Source of the DNA: a virus
Length of the DNA: 64,000 bases
IMG/VR virus record: IMGVR_UViG_3300008267_000019
Location: 1-64,000 of that record
Reading direction: 5' to 3' (one strand)
Part shown: piece after piece, positions 54,701 to 61,623 of the stretch
How the letters are laid out: each line of letters opens with the position of its first letter
Numbering within the stretch: the stretch's first letter is position 1
Made by a program: the position numbers and the translations under genes
Notes under the pieces: generated by a model
What the model saw: only the letters and a program-made list of their open reading frames with translations
Databases searched by the model: none
What the model was told of the DNA's origin: nothing

Positions 54701-55884
54701 AAGGTGTAAATTCTAATGCTGTTAAAATTAGAACATTAATGGATAAATGGGATTTAATGAAGACTTCTAATAATGAAACCTTCAATACTTCTCAAAAATC
54801 TTCAATGTCTAAATTAAAAAGATTTGGACCATTTACTTTGCAAGAAAGATCGGAGTACTTAAACCAGGCTCCTATTATGATAGCAGTAATGATGTCAACA
54901 AATGAAGACGGTTCTCCAAGATTTCCTGCAAAAGATGCAGAAGGAAATACTGTTACTATTTGGGATGCTTATGATGTTAGAACAGGTAGTTTAAAACCTG
55001 GATTTACAACTGATGTAGATGAAGTAAAAATGATTCAAAAAATAAAAAGAATCATTGAAATGAATCACGGTGATTACGCTAATCCTCTACAAATAAAATC
55101 TACTGCATTAGGAAGAGCAGCATCCCAGTTTAGAACTTGGATGTTTGAAGGATTTGCTAGCCGTTTTGAATCAGAAAAAGTAGACTATGCTTTATCCTAT
55201 GGTTTAGATGAACCTTATATACGCAAAGGTCGTTACCGTAGTTATAGTAAAGGACAATTAGTTACTGCAGGAGCAACTTTAGGCACAACATTTTTACCAG
55301 GTATTGGTACTGCAATAGGTGCAGGAGCTGGTTATCTGGCAGGTAAATTTTTTGGAATGCAGACTAATGAATCTGTTATAGGAGATACATTGTTTACATT
55401 AAAACAATTATTAAGAAAATTAATTTTTAAACCTACACAATTCCAAGATAAATTTAATGCTACAGATGCTGCTAATATGCGTAAAAATATGACAGAGTTA
55501 TATGTGTTATTAACATTAGCAGGTGTAGGACTATTACTATCAGGTCTTGCAGGAGATGATGATGACGAGGATGAAGCAATGGTAACTAATTTCTTGCTTA
55601 ATCAAACTATTAGACTCCGTACTGATGTAGGATTTTATACTAATCCTTTAGAATTTGAAAAACTTACTAAAACAGCTATTCCAATGGCAAGTTTAGTAGA
55701 AGAAGTAGCTACACTATTTGCCGATATAGGAAATTATTTTGGAGAAGATTCTAAAGAAAAGTCAATTTTTGAATCAGGACCGTTTAAAGGAAGACCTAAA
55801 TTTTTAATACATGCAGGGCAATTATTACCAGGAACTGCACAAGGTATTAGATTATACAAAAGTGGAACTAAAGTACTAGATTAA
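51760..55884 (+). CDS. Giant virion cargo protein with C-terminal membrane-active segments
   Basis: A 1374-residue protein, last of the plus-strand block. The start MAEVCANKNSKEWK and the following about 130 residues resemble the N-terminal parts of other crAss-like cargo proteins. Most of the sequence (about 170-1150) is helical and charged, with no catalytic motif I recognise. Near the C-terminus are two candidate membrane segments: a Gly/Ala-rich stretch at about 1165-1205 (TFLPGIGTAIGAGAGYLAG) and LYVLLTLAGVGLLLSGLAG at about 1247-1265, followed by a run of Asp/Glu. These suit a protein that helps form an ejection channel. It ends at a bidirectional terminator. Confidence 0.6.
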   Translation: MAEVCANKNSKEWKMLVSQTGETLANLAFMANGNQIPDVKPITEIKKEIGFKPLVENFAGIGNKLRKYNQKNGTSHYFIKERAWGNTFRLTLKYNYLPVNIERQRQRMAAKGDPLYVINDFDPKAFSDIYPNVPTPQIITPPTQPGKQLDIFSDDIDELLTGSETRVTAVEQKRKQKINTDIIKQREQLKKADTPEEVRSIYAKLEKLQKSLDLAEKRTILSRNIESFEDVEKFGKVQLKEIETLLKNPAISYDDVYYAQRILNLWTKAGDFSSKSNEHIFLDPEEFESSEDVTLPDGTVVPSVRSRFRALGAKAEDLQSQLTTIRDQYVTDFVNQYTDGGLTQEEVFKAMKDVHKMATLTLNLSRHDDAMLQAIFLSVESANIKAQQEVDEVWKKLDSLTPKFLRKAGGNFEILKQKDSSGKETGRIVHRFSADFFDIRNNLMMEAFYKKDLNTGDYKKNPAGIKSYYDWINKNTISFDPRMLFEDSLLEDGSMPEEFLYNRVKFDEAQKQAHIAELKAQLGEKGYNYYLQQMEKRIEKFKVRREAIYESMQSEPELSQVEKDALFENWLKEYSPYWGVDMVENPAQREKGTSTEGKKEYYSPKGLREYVEQVPRKFVDGKETGWYDKNFQKIEADEDLLAYHTFLNETLNTLKYTLPDNKQAILGEGVLPTVQKSLMDIFKEKGLMMGVVPFWDKMKELQTTTDLSTTVTTDVDDLTGDREKNIQIQFLEDPTNKIKNLVREMAIRHKQETGKPATAADMARFKREAQDTLSKQKSWDVTKVLKAWSLTVLAHKHKSFIEPQIRLADQAFKSRKEIVTNKAGLPQEKDGQPLNETGLNNLQSALDYYLDVDMWGIGGRKVEGVTKTKLYTKEEQKRKKELEALLVSEEDEENKQFIQNQIDALGGFRTGSGVVDTVLKYQTLKGLGWNLFSAASNIGFGAISNIIEGADGRNYSTKDLRKAMLLTTNSIGRNLFFNTWEGVNSNAVKIRTLMDKWDLMKTSNNETFNTSQKSSMSKLKRFGPFTLQERSEYLNQAPIMIAVMMSTNEDGSPRFPAKDAEGNTVTIWDAYDVRTGSLKPGFTTDVDEVKMIQKIKRIIEMNHGDYANPLQIKSTALGRAASQFRTWMFEGFASRFESEKVDYALSYGLDEPYIRKGRYRSYSKGQLVTAGATLGTTFLPGIGTAIGAGAGYLAGKFFGMQTNESVIGDTLFTLKQLLRKLIFKPTQFQDKFNATDAANMRKNMTELYVLLTLAGVGLLLSGLAGDDDDEDEAMVTNFLLNQTIRLRTDVGFYTNPLEFEKLTKTAIPMASLVEEVATLFADIGNYFGEDSKEKSIFESGPFKGRPKFLIHAGQLLPGTAQGIRLYKSGTKVLD

Positions 55885-55913
55885 AAAGAGCAGTATTAAT
55901 TACTGCTCTTTAT
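55883..55913. terminator. Bidirectional terminator at the convergent junction
   Basis: AAAGAGCAGTA (55885-55895) and TACTGCTCTTT (55901-55911) form an 11-bp perfect stem with a 5-base loop. It is flanked by A-rich and T-rich sequence on both sides, so it works for either strand. It overlaps the stop codon of the first minus-strand gene. Confidence 0.88.
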
Positions 55914-56136
55914 GTAATCTTTCAAAAAGTTTTTCTGCACAATCTACAGCAAGATCGGCTAAAACATCAGTACGATGTTTAACATATTCAGGATTACTAA
56001 GCATTCCTTGCAAAGCTAACATAGCACAATATTCAAACTTATTTAAGCCCATAAATCCTTCTAAATGATTAGGATTTTCTGTTACTACGCCTTTATCATC
56101 AACTATTGGATGTATCGGCAATTCTTTTTGTTTCAT
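55900..56136 (-). CDS. Small protein of unknown function (78 residues)
   Basis: The most downstream gene of the minus-strand block. It has an N-terminal polar, Pro-containing part (ELPIHPIVDDKGVV) and a helical rest (LNKFEYCAMLALQGML, VLADLAVDCAEKLFERLH). Similar short helical proteins with EY-x-A-x-x-AL-Q-G-x-L occur often in phages, but I know of no function. Its first 13 codons overlap the end of the upstream gene, indicating coupling. The stop codon lies in the loop/stem of the shared terminator. Confidence 0.6.
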   Translation of the reverse strand: MKQKELPIHPIVDDKGVVTENPNHLEGFMGLNKFEYCAMLALQGMLSNPEYVKHRTDVLADLAVDCAEKLFERLHKEQ

Positions 56137-56494
56137 GGTATTGTTCTAATTCTTCGTCTGTTAACTCTTTTAACACACATCTGGAAAGATCTATCCCTGA
56201 GCGAGTTAAATTAGTTATCAAATGTAGAATTTTTCCATCAGATTTTGCTATTTGTTCTCCAATAAATTCTATGCCCATCATAGTATTAGCAGCATTAATT
56301 TCATCAGTTTGCCAAATTAAATCCCTGTTCTTGCTATTTTTTAAATTTAACGCATTAATAGCTTCTCTAACTTTTTGTTTTATATTACCTTGATCATACA
56401 CAGTTCCTTCAAGTTCTAGTTGACAATTTAATACAACCTGCATAGCAGATAAAAGAATAATATATGTTATTGCTTCTTCACTAGGTTCTTCCAT
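56099..56494 (-). CDS. Protein of unknown function (131 residues)
   Basis: A helical acidic protein with an N-terminal amphipathic helix (EEAITYIILLSAMQVVLNC) and a polar C-terminus (KELTDEELEQYHETKR). No domain is recognised. The leader AAAATTTAAAT before ATG is the usual minus-strand initiation context here. It overlaps the downstream gene by 38 bp, and the upstream gene ends 2 bp before it. A structural similarity to small phage proteins that modulate host factors is possible but not shown. Confidence 0.55.
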   Translation of the reverse strand: MEEPSEEAITYIILLSAMQVVLNCQLELEGTVYDQGNIKQKVREAINALNLKNSKNRDLIWQTDEINAANTMMGIEFIGEQIAKSDGKILHLITNLTRSGIDLSRCVLKELTDEELEQYHETKRIADTSNS

Positions 56495-56496
56495 AT

Positions 56497-56688
56497 TTAA
56501 ATTTTATTTTGTCTTTTATAATCCATAAAAAATCCTATAGCTACTATAATGTTCATACCAATAGAAGCTATTATTTCATATATATCGTCGTATACGTTTA
56601 CACTAAGATGTATATGTCCTACCATCCAAAATGGAATAGCAAGATTCTGAGAAATCCATATTATTAAAAATACTAGGAAGTTTCTCAT
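56497..56688 (-). CDS. Small two-helix membrane protein
   Basis: A 63-residue hydrophobic protein with helices at about 4-22 (FLVFLIIWISQNLAIPFWM) and 38-55 (IIASIGMNIIVAIGFFMD), then a basic tail (YKRQNKI). The ends are consistent with both termini on the cytoplasmic side. It is the only membrane protein in the DNA-metabolism block. It overlaps the upstream MazG-like gene by 4 bp. A superinfection-exclusion or host-membrane role is possible; nothing specific is visible. Confidence 0.6.
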   Translation of the reverse strand: MRNFLVFLIIWISQNLAIPFWMVGHIHLSVNVYDDIYEIIASIGMNIIVAIGFFMDYKRQNKI

Positions 56689-57137
56689 AGATCAGGTTCT
56701 TGAAACCTATGTGATTTTAATACTTTATTGTCAGACAAACGGTAAGTTATAAAATAGTCTCCTACTTTTTTAGAATATGTTTGTATATTTCGGTCTAAAT
56801 ACTTTTTATAAGTAATAGTTGCATCTTCTTCAGAGACATCTGCTTTTGACATATTAGACTCATAAATTTTAGAAATAACCTCATGCGGATCTATACCAAA
56901 TTCCATCATAGCTCTAATAGTAACCCATAGTAAATCGCCTAAACCATCTTTAGTAGCTTTAAAGTCTTTATATCCTACTGCTTCTGCAGTTTCTAAAAAC
57001 TCTTCGTCAATAAGATCTAATGCTAATTTAGCCCTAGATACTTCAGGAAATTGCTCTTCTGTTAATACAGGCAATCCAAAAGTCTCACTCCAATGTTTGA
57101 TCATTTCTACGATACCTTTTTCTGAATTTTTTTTCAT
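56685..57137 (-). CDS. MazG-like all-alpha nucleotide pyrophosphohydrolase
   Basis: A 150-residue protein with the MazG/HisE-type helical NTP-PPase pattern: Glu 45, Glu 46 and Glu 49 in LIDEEFLETAEAV, Asp 64 and Asp 68 in KDGLGDLLW, and the terminal YESNMSK. These acids bind Mg for cleaving nucleoside triphosphates to monophosphates. Such phage enzymes clean non-standard dNTPs or lower alarmone levels. A C-terminal extension of about 50 residues (from about 100) is extra. The start is supported by the leader TTATTTAAATT. The first codons overlap the upstream HTH-like gene by 53 bp. It sits in the same operon as the uracil-DNA glycosylase homolog, in line with nucleotide quality control. Confidence 0.78.
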   Translation of the reverse strand: MKKNSEKGIVEMIKHWSETFGLPVLTEEQFPEVSRAKLALDLIDEEFLETAEAVGYKDFKATKDGLGDLLWVTIRAMMEFGIDPHEVISKIYESNMSKADVSEEDATITYKKYLDRNIQTYSKKVGDYFITYRLSDNKVLKSHRFQEPDL

Positions 57138-57432
57138 AATTTAAATAAAATTGTTTTTCATAATAATCTAAATCTTCCCAATTGTATACAGGAGTAGTTA
57201 ACATTTCTTCTTCTGTAAAATAACTAGAATCTTTATGCCCTAAGCAAGTTCTTTTTTTACTAGCTAATATTAAATATTGATCTATGACTTTAAATACTTT
57301 AGGAACTCCTACATTAAAAATATTAGCTATTTCTGCTGCAGATTTCCCATCTTCTATACATTTCCCTACAAATTTAATTTCTTCAGCAGAAAAATATGTA
57401 AACTTACCAGGAGAGTATTGCTTCTTTTCCAT
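57085..57432 (-). CDS. Probable helix-turn-helix protein
   Basis: A 115-residue protein with a candidate helix-turn-helix at about 17-52: EEIKFVGKCIEDGKSAAEIA, then NIFNVGVPKVFKVIDQY. The pattern (A-x-E-I-A ... V-x-x-P-K/T-V-x-K) is what one sees in small Mor/sigma-70 region 4-like or resolvase-like HTH proteins. The C-terminal half is acidic-aromatic (PVYNWEDLDYYEKQFY) then basic (KKFRKRYRR). It could regulate transcription or bind DNA. It overlaps genes at both ends (29 and 53 bp), so its own start context is inside the glycosylase gene. Confidence 0.5.
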   Translation of the reverse strand: MEKKQYSPGKFTYFSAEEIKFVGKCIEDGKSAAEIANIFNVGVPKVFKVIDQYLILASKKRTCLGHKDSSYFTEEEMLTTPVYNWEDLDYYEKQFYLNYEKKFRKRYRRNDQTLE

Positions 57433-58087
57433 ATAAACTTTCTAATAATTTATCTACTTGTTTAAAATTAGGACACTGCCATTGTCTAAATGCTTTATTA
57501 GCTACCATAGGATGTTCCCAAGAAAATACATGATGATTAATAGAGAGTATCTCTGCATATTTATTAGCTTCTTTACCCCATAATAAAAATATAGTACCTG
57601 GTTTGTATTTTTCTATAACATATAATATACTACCAAAGAATTTTTTAAACTTTTCACGATGAGATTTAGGAGTATCTTTTCTTGCAACTAAGCTTCTGTT
57701 AAGCATTAGTATTCCTTGTTCTGCCCATCTTTCAAAAGTATTATCAAAGTCTAATCCTAAGTCATTATTATAGTCACTAACGCAGCGTCTTATAGCTTCA
57801 GCTGAAGAATTAGTATAGATAGAAGAAGTATCAGAAAATGCTAAAGGACCAAACCCTGTATACATTCCAGGTTCAGTAGATATTATTACTATTTTTAATT
57901 TATCCCAAGGACATAATTTAAAAGCTTTAAATACATCTTGTAATCTTTCAGGATACATATCAGATAATGCATAGTCTATATTTAAACTATTCATTAATTC
58001 TCCCATATAATCACTTTTTAATAAAGGCTTTAAAACTTCTGTCCAGCTTTCTCCTAATTGGTCAGTCCAATATTTTTTTGTCCTCAT
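57404..58087 (-). CDS. Uracil-DNA glycosylase homolog with altered active site
   Basis: A 227-residue family-1 UNG-like protein. Typical blocks are present: PLAFSD (81-86), GILMLNRSL with Asn 130, IFLLWGKEANKY (166-177) and SWEHPM with His 192. But the catalytic GQDPYHG loop reads STEPGMYTG: the usual Asp is Glu 72 and the uracil-selective Tyr is Gly 74. It may have weak or changed base specificity, or bind DNA or a partner without cutting. I chose the ATG at 58087 (MRTKKYW) because family similarity begins there and an A-rich leader (GAAAATAAAAAAA) precedes it; an in-frame ATG at 58132 would add 15 lysine-rich residues and overlap the upstream gene more. Confidence 0.75.
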   Translation of the reverse strand: MRTKKYWTDQLGESWTEVLKPLLKSDYMGELMNSLNIDYALSDMYPERLQDVFKAFKLCPWDKLKIVIISTEPGMYTGFGPLAFSDTSSIYTNSSAEAIRRCVSDYNNDLGLDFDNTFERWAEQGILMLNRSLVARKDTPKSHREKFKKFFGSILYVIEKYKPGTIFLLWGKEANKYAEILSINHHVFSWEHPMVANKAFRQWQCPNFKQVDKLLESLYGKEAILSW

Positions 58088-58259
58088 TTTTTTTATTTTC
58101 TTCTTTCCAAAAATGATTACAAATTGCTTCATTTTTGTTCATTACATAAGGAGGTTCCATAAAATAAGCTTGTCTAAATTCATCAGGAGTAGCCGTAAAT
58201 CTATAGCAAGAAAATCTTAAAGGACATTTATGTCCATCACACATTGTTATATCTGGCAT
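58062..58259 (-). CDS. Small cysteine-rich protein (65 residues)
   Basis: A short protein with Cys 7, Cys 12, Cys 18 and Cys 47 in the pattern CDGHKCPLRFSCYRF ... ICNHFW. This four-Cys layout is common in small proteins of Bacteroidota phages and probably binds zinc or an iron-sulfur cluster. The tail is Lys/Glu-rich. It is the first gene after the terminator at 58264-58297, and it overlaps the start of the uracil-DNA glycosylase homolog. The leader TTAATTTTTACGAT before ATG lies partly in that terminator tract, so translation depends on read-through or an unseen promoter. Confidence 0.65.
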   Translation of the reverse strand: MPDITMCDGHKCPLRFSCYRFTATPDEFRQAYFMEPPYVMNKNEAICNHFWKEENKKNEDKKILD

Positions 58260-58263
58260 ATCG

Positions 58264-58297
58264 TAAAAATTAAGGAGGAGTTAATTAAAACTCCTCC
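58264..58297 (-). terminator. Intrinsic terminator on the minus strand
   Basis: On the minus strand GGAGGAGTT (58297-58289) pairs with AACTCCTCC (58282-58274) in a 9-bp perfect stem, followed by TTAATTTTTA. The stem overlaps the stop codon of the 211-residue gene. It separates the nuclease operon from the downstream glycosylase/MazG genes. Confidence 0.8.
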
Positions 58298-58920
58298 GAT
58301 GGTATTAAATTAATTTTAGTAGGCAAAGATATTAATGTTTCTTTACTTAATGTCTCCTTATCTAGTTCTAATATTGGCCAAACTTCCTGATCATATAAAA
58401 ACCCAGGAGAATAATAAGTTTCAGTTTTTAAGCTTAACCTTTCTTCCCAACTAATTTTTAATGCTTCAGCTTTATTTAATATTAAAGGCAAAGTATAAGG
58501 CTTACCGCTAAAGAAATGATTGCTTAGAATTAGTTTTTTAGCCTTTGCAGTAATCTTAGAATATGCGCCTATCATAATAAATTTAAAATCTATGATGTTA
58601 TACTTAGGAATTTTCATTACAAAGATTAAGCATTCTCCTATACTATAATCATCTACATAATTTTCAAATGCAGTTATTGTAGAATAAAAAGAATCAAAAT
58701 CTTTGTCTCGATAATCTCTTACAGTAATAAACACATATTTATTATCTTCATCACTTTGATATTTAATAATATTAGCATCTTGCAAATAAGCATTTAAGAA
58801 TCTATTAGTATATTTTACCCTGCCAAACATGTCAGTAATATTGCAGGTAAATAAATCTTTAGGAACTTCTAATAACGGAAAAATAAAAGTTGCTGTTTTT
58901 GTGAATTTCATACTACTCAT
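58285..58920 (-). CDS. Protein of unknown function (211 residues)
   Basis: A beta/alpha protein with hydrophobic strands (TATFIFPLLEVP, YVFITVRDY, CLIFVMKIP, DFKFIMIGAYS) and a C-terminal extended part. I do not recognise a family. Its start overlaps the stop of the PD-(D/E)XK exonuclease gene (ATGA), and a terminator follows it, so it is the last gene of the nuclease operon. It may assist the exonuclease or RusA-like enzyme. The in-frame ATG three codons on (MKFTKT) is an alternative start. Confidence 0.55.
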   Translation of the reverse strand: MSSMKFTKTATFIFPLLEVPKDLFTCNITDMFGRVKYTNRFLNAYLQDANIIKYQSDEDNKYVFITVRDYRDKDFDSFYSTITAFENYVDDYSIGECLIFVMKIPKYNIIDFKFIMIGAYSKITAKAKKLILSNHFFSGKPYTLPLILNKAEALKISWEERLSLKTETYYSPGFLYDQEVWPILELDKETLSKETLISLPTKINLIPSEEF

Positions 58921-59945
58921 AACTCAATATACATTTCTCCATCATTATCATAATACTCCATAGGATATTCCCAAGCATTGTTGTTCATAGCGTACTCATA
59001 TCTTAACATTGCTTGTTCAAAACCATCTAAAGATTTGCCATTAGACAAAGTTCCCCCAGAAAATCCTATATCAAGAACTTTTTGATTTACTATAAAAACC
59101 ATAGGAGAATTAAAAAGATTTTTTTCTACAACAATATATAAAAAGTCAGAAATCTTATAATCTTTATCTAAATACTTAGCAATATCATCATGAAGAGTAA
59201 GGCCATATTTATACACAGCTGCTTGGAAATCATATCTATAATACCAAAAATCAGAATTAAATCCTAAAACACTTTTACCTGTAGATTTAAAATCTATAGG
59301 AATAATAGTTTTATCATTATGATCTATAATTACTCTGTCTAACTCGCCTTTAATATTATAACCTCGCCAATTAAATTCTATAATAAATTTATCTAAGATA
59401 TCTCTGTTAGATTTAGCTTTTTTTACTACAAACTCCCTAGTGTATTTATCACTGGACAATGCCATTTTACAAGCTACTGCTTTAGCATACTCAGTTTCTG
59501 ATACTACTATTTTTCCTATAGTATTTTTTATTTCTTCAAAATAGCCGTTACCTAATTCTATGATTTTATTTACCCTAGTTTCCTCTTTCCATACAGGATA
59601 TAGACCTAGATAATTACAATGCTGCAAAATTAAGTCTCTCATAGAATCTAGAGTCACATTAGTAAGATCCATATTTAGACTATTGCATTCTTCAATAATA
59701 TTATCTATCACTGATTTTACTGATTCAGTACATTTAATAGCGTCATCTACTACGGCATATTTACTTTCAAATTCTTCTTTTGTACCAGTAAGCATGATGT
59801 CTAATATAGAACCAAATATAAAATGGTCTTCAGTAGTTTTTCTGTTTTCTTGTTGAGCCTTTTTTGCTTGCAAATAACTTTGAGGACTCTCAAGAATTTT
59901 CTTTAGACTACTTTGATTTAGTGCATCTATTTCTCTATACTCCAT
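58917..59945 (-). CDS. PD-(D/E)XK exonuclease
   Basis: A 342-residue nuclease of the RecB/lambda-exonuclease-like superfamily (PDDEXK_1/PDDEXK_12 type). The opening LNQSSLKKILESPQSYL and the later HFIFGSILDIML are the usual N-terminal helices. The active site shows GELDRV at 200-205 (Asp 203), PIDFKST at 216-222 (Asp 218, Lys 220) and YRYDFQAAVYKYG with Gln 241. Such enzymes degrade or resect linear DNA in phage recombination or replication. The TAATG junction with the RusA-like gene upstream and ATGA with the next gene show one operon. I see no partner annealing protein in the window. Confidence 0.82.
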   Translation of the reverse strand: MEYREIDALNQSSLKKILESPQSYLQAKKAQQENRKTTEDHFIFGSILDIMLTGTKEEFESKYAVVDDAIKCTESVKSVIDNIIEECNSLNMDLTNVTLDSMRDLILQHCNYLGLYPVWKEETRVNKIIELGNGYFEEIKNTIGKIVVSETEYAKAVACKMALSSDKYTREFVVKKAKSNRDILDKFIIEFNWRGYNIKGELDRVIIDHNDKTIIPIDFKSTGKSVLGFNSDFWYYRYDFQAAVYKYGLTLHDDIAKYLDKDYKISDFLYIVVEKNLFNSPMVFIVNQKVLDIGFSGGTLSNGKSLDGFEQAMLRYEYAMNNNAWEYPMEYYDNDGEMYIEL

Positions 59946-60439
59946 TATCTTTTAATTGTTTTAAGTTTATATACTAATTTTCTATCTTTTAGGTTATTGA
60001 CAGGAATAAATTCATAGGTAGTGCGACGAAGATACTCCACAGTATCATCGGGAAGAATTCCTTTCTTAATTAACACGTCATCTAGGCATTTAAGCCAGAT
60101 GAGTGCTAGATTACCAATATCCCAATTAGGTTTATAACCTTCAGGAGCAGGTCTCCATTGCACTTTTCTTTTATTAGTTTCCTTGTCTAAAACCATTTTC
60201 ATGTTTCCAAAATTTATTGGAGCATATACAGTAAGCCTTGTTTCAACAGGTCCTTGAATAGTAAGATTCTCAGGAATATGTTTTTCTATATATCCATGCA
60301 TGGCTGCCACTAGGGCAGCTCTTGTAGTATAATGTGCTGATGCATGAATTTTATTATAGCCTATTTTAACCCAGATCTTTTTGCTTTGTGGAATATGCGT
60401 GATAAATTCTGGAAATTCTAATTTGAGTTCACTTACCAT
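59945..60439 (-). CDS. RusA-like Holliday-junction resolvase
   Basis: A 164-residue protein with the RusA-family layout: an N-terminal beta part, then KPNWDIGNLALIWLKCLDD (103-121) and GILPDDTVEYL (127-137). RusA enzymes use three Asp residues (two in the P-D-x-D-N motif, one in the K-D-D motif). Here Asp 107 and Asp 131/132 are present but the second Asp of the first motif is Gly 109. It would cut branched DNA before packaging, although the change may affect catalysis. It sits beside the PD-(D/E)XK exonuclease. The leader AAATTTAAAAATT before ATG matches its operon neighbours. Confidence 0.68.
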   Translation of the reverse strand: MVSELKLEFPEFITHIPQSKKIWVKIGYNKIHASAHYTTRAALVAAMHGYIEKHIPENLTIQGPVETRLTVYAPINFGNMKMVLDKETNKRKVQWRPAPEGYKPNWDIGNLALIWLKCLDDVLIKKGILPDDTVEYLRRTTYEFIPVNNLKDRKLVYKLKTIKR

Positions 60440-60456
60440 AATTTTTAAATTTTAAT

Positions 60457-61614
60457 TTATAGCCAAGTTAAGGATTCAGGAGTAGTATCGTCACTATTTT
60501 CCTGTGCAATCTCTTCTTGCACAGTAGGAACAAACTCAGCCATTGTTTTAAATTCATAATTATGATTTAAAAATGCTTTTAACTCGTCACTGATAGTAAT
60601 AGATTTTACTTTGAAAGCTGCTTGATTGCCACCATGTATAATTTCACCCGCATATCTATGCATCAGTATATCTAAAGCTTCTACAGTTAATACTCCTTTA
60701 TCTTTTAAACTTTGGATTATTGTGTCTAAATGACTAGAAAAACTATATCTATCTTTGCCCAAATAAGTTAGTAAGCTCTTGAAATTCACATGGTTCTTAG
60801 TATTAGAATTGTGCATTACATTTCCATATTCTTTAAACAAAATATGTATATACAGCAAGCTCTCTTTGTATTTACTATTAGCCATAATTTCCATAGCAAT
60901 TACATGATTATCTTGATCAGAACTTTTAAACATAGTGCTTAATTGATCAAATACTTCAGAATCTATTAATATAGCATCGTCGCTATTTAGTTTATCAATT
61001 AACCCTGTTTCATGTGTAATAATTCTATCTTCTAAATCTTTTGCTAAATCATAATATTCAGAATGTACTTCATATAAATAATCAGATTCTCTACATTGAT
61101 AAGCAACTGCTCCAGGATTTATTATGGAACTTTTATAGCATTCTAAATTAGCATCACTAATAAAATTTATAGACTGCCAATCTGAATATACATAATTTAA
61201 AGTATAAAATTCTAAAGCAGTAACTATATTATCATATTCATGAACATCTAAATGAGGCTTTAATGCTTCTACACAATCTTTAAAAGCATTAGTTTTAATT
61301 TTATATAACCATTTAGATTCTGATAATTTACTCTCAGTATTCTTTCCACCAAATATAACAGTAGCATTATTTACATCTCTAGCTATAGAAATATTGTAGT
61401 CTAAGATTAACTCTTTAACTTTTACTCTAGGAATATTTACACCAGGTAAAAAATATAATTTATCACCTATTTTAGGAGTATAATCCTGTTGTACAATTTT
61501 TAAAGAGTTTCTTTTAGAAAAAGCACCTACCATGTCTATTTTTATAGAGAAATACCCAATTTTTCCAGAAGTCTCAACACCTGCGTCTATATTAAATTTT
61601 AAACAATTTTCCAT
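60457..61614 (-). CDS. Protein of unknown function (385 residues)
   Basis: A long alpha/beta protein without a motif I recognise. The N-terminal about 100 residues are beta-rich (GKIGYFSIKIDMVGAF, GDKLYFLPGVNIPRVKVKEL), and the rest is mainly helical and acidic, with an acidic disordered-looking tail (about 358-385) that ends LTWL. The gene lies between the AAA+ ATPase (9 bp) and the RusA-like gene (17 bp), each start having the same leader (AAAAATT then ATG). It may be the client or adaptor of the MoxR/VWA pair upstream, but that is only position. Confidence 0.55.
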   Translation of the reverse strand: MENCLKFNIDAGVETSGKIGYFSIKIDMVGAFSKRNSLKIVQQDYTPKIGDKLYFLPGVNIPRVKVKELILDYNISIARDVNNATVIFGGKNTESKLSESKWLYKIKTNAFKDCVEALKPHLDVHEYDNIVTALEFYTLNYVYSDWQSINFISDANLECYKSSIINPGAVAYQCRESDYLYEVHSEYYDLAKDLEDRIITHETGLIDKLNSDDAILIDSEVFDQLSTMFKSSDQDNHVIAMEIMANSKYKESLLYIHILFKEYGNVMHNSNTKNHVNFKSLLTYLGKDRYSFSSHLDTIIQSLKDKGVLTVEALDILMHRYAGEIIHGGNQAAFKVKSITISDELKAFLNHNYEFKTMAEFVPTVQEEIAQENSDDTTPESLTWL

Positions 61615-61623
61615 AATTTTTAA

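Noticed and set aside
27806-55884. Stop-codon reassignment (TAG or TGA), as known in some crAss-like phages
   Set aside because: All giant genes are open under the standard code with sensible ends close to the next start, so recoding need not be invoked.
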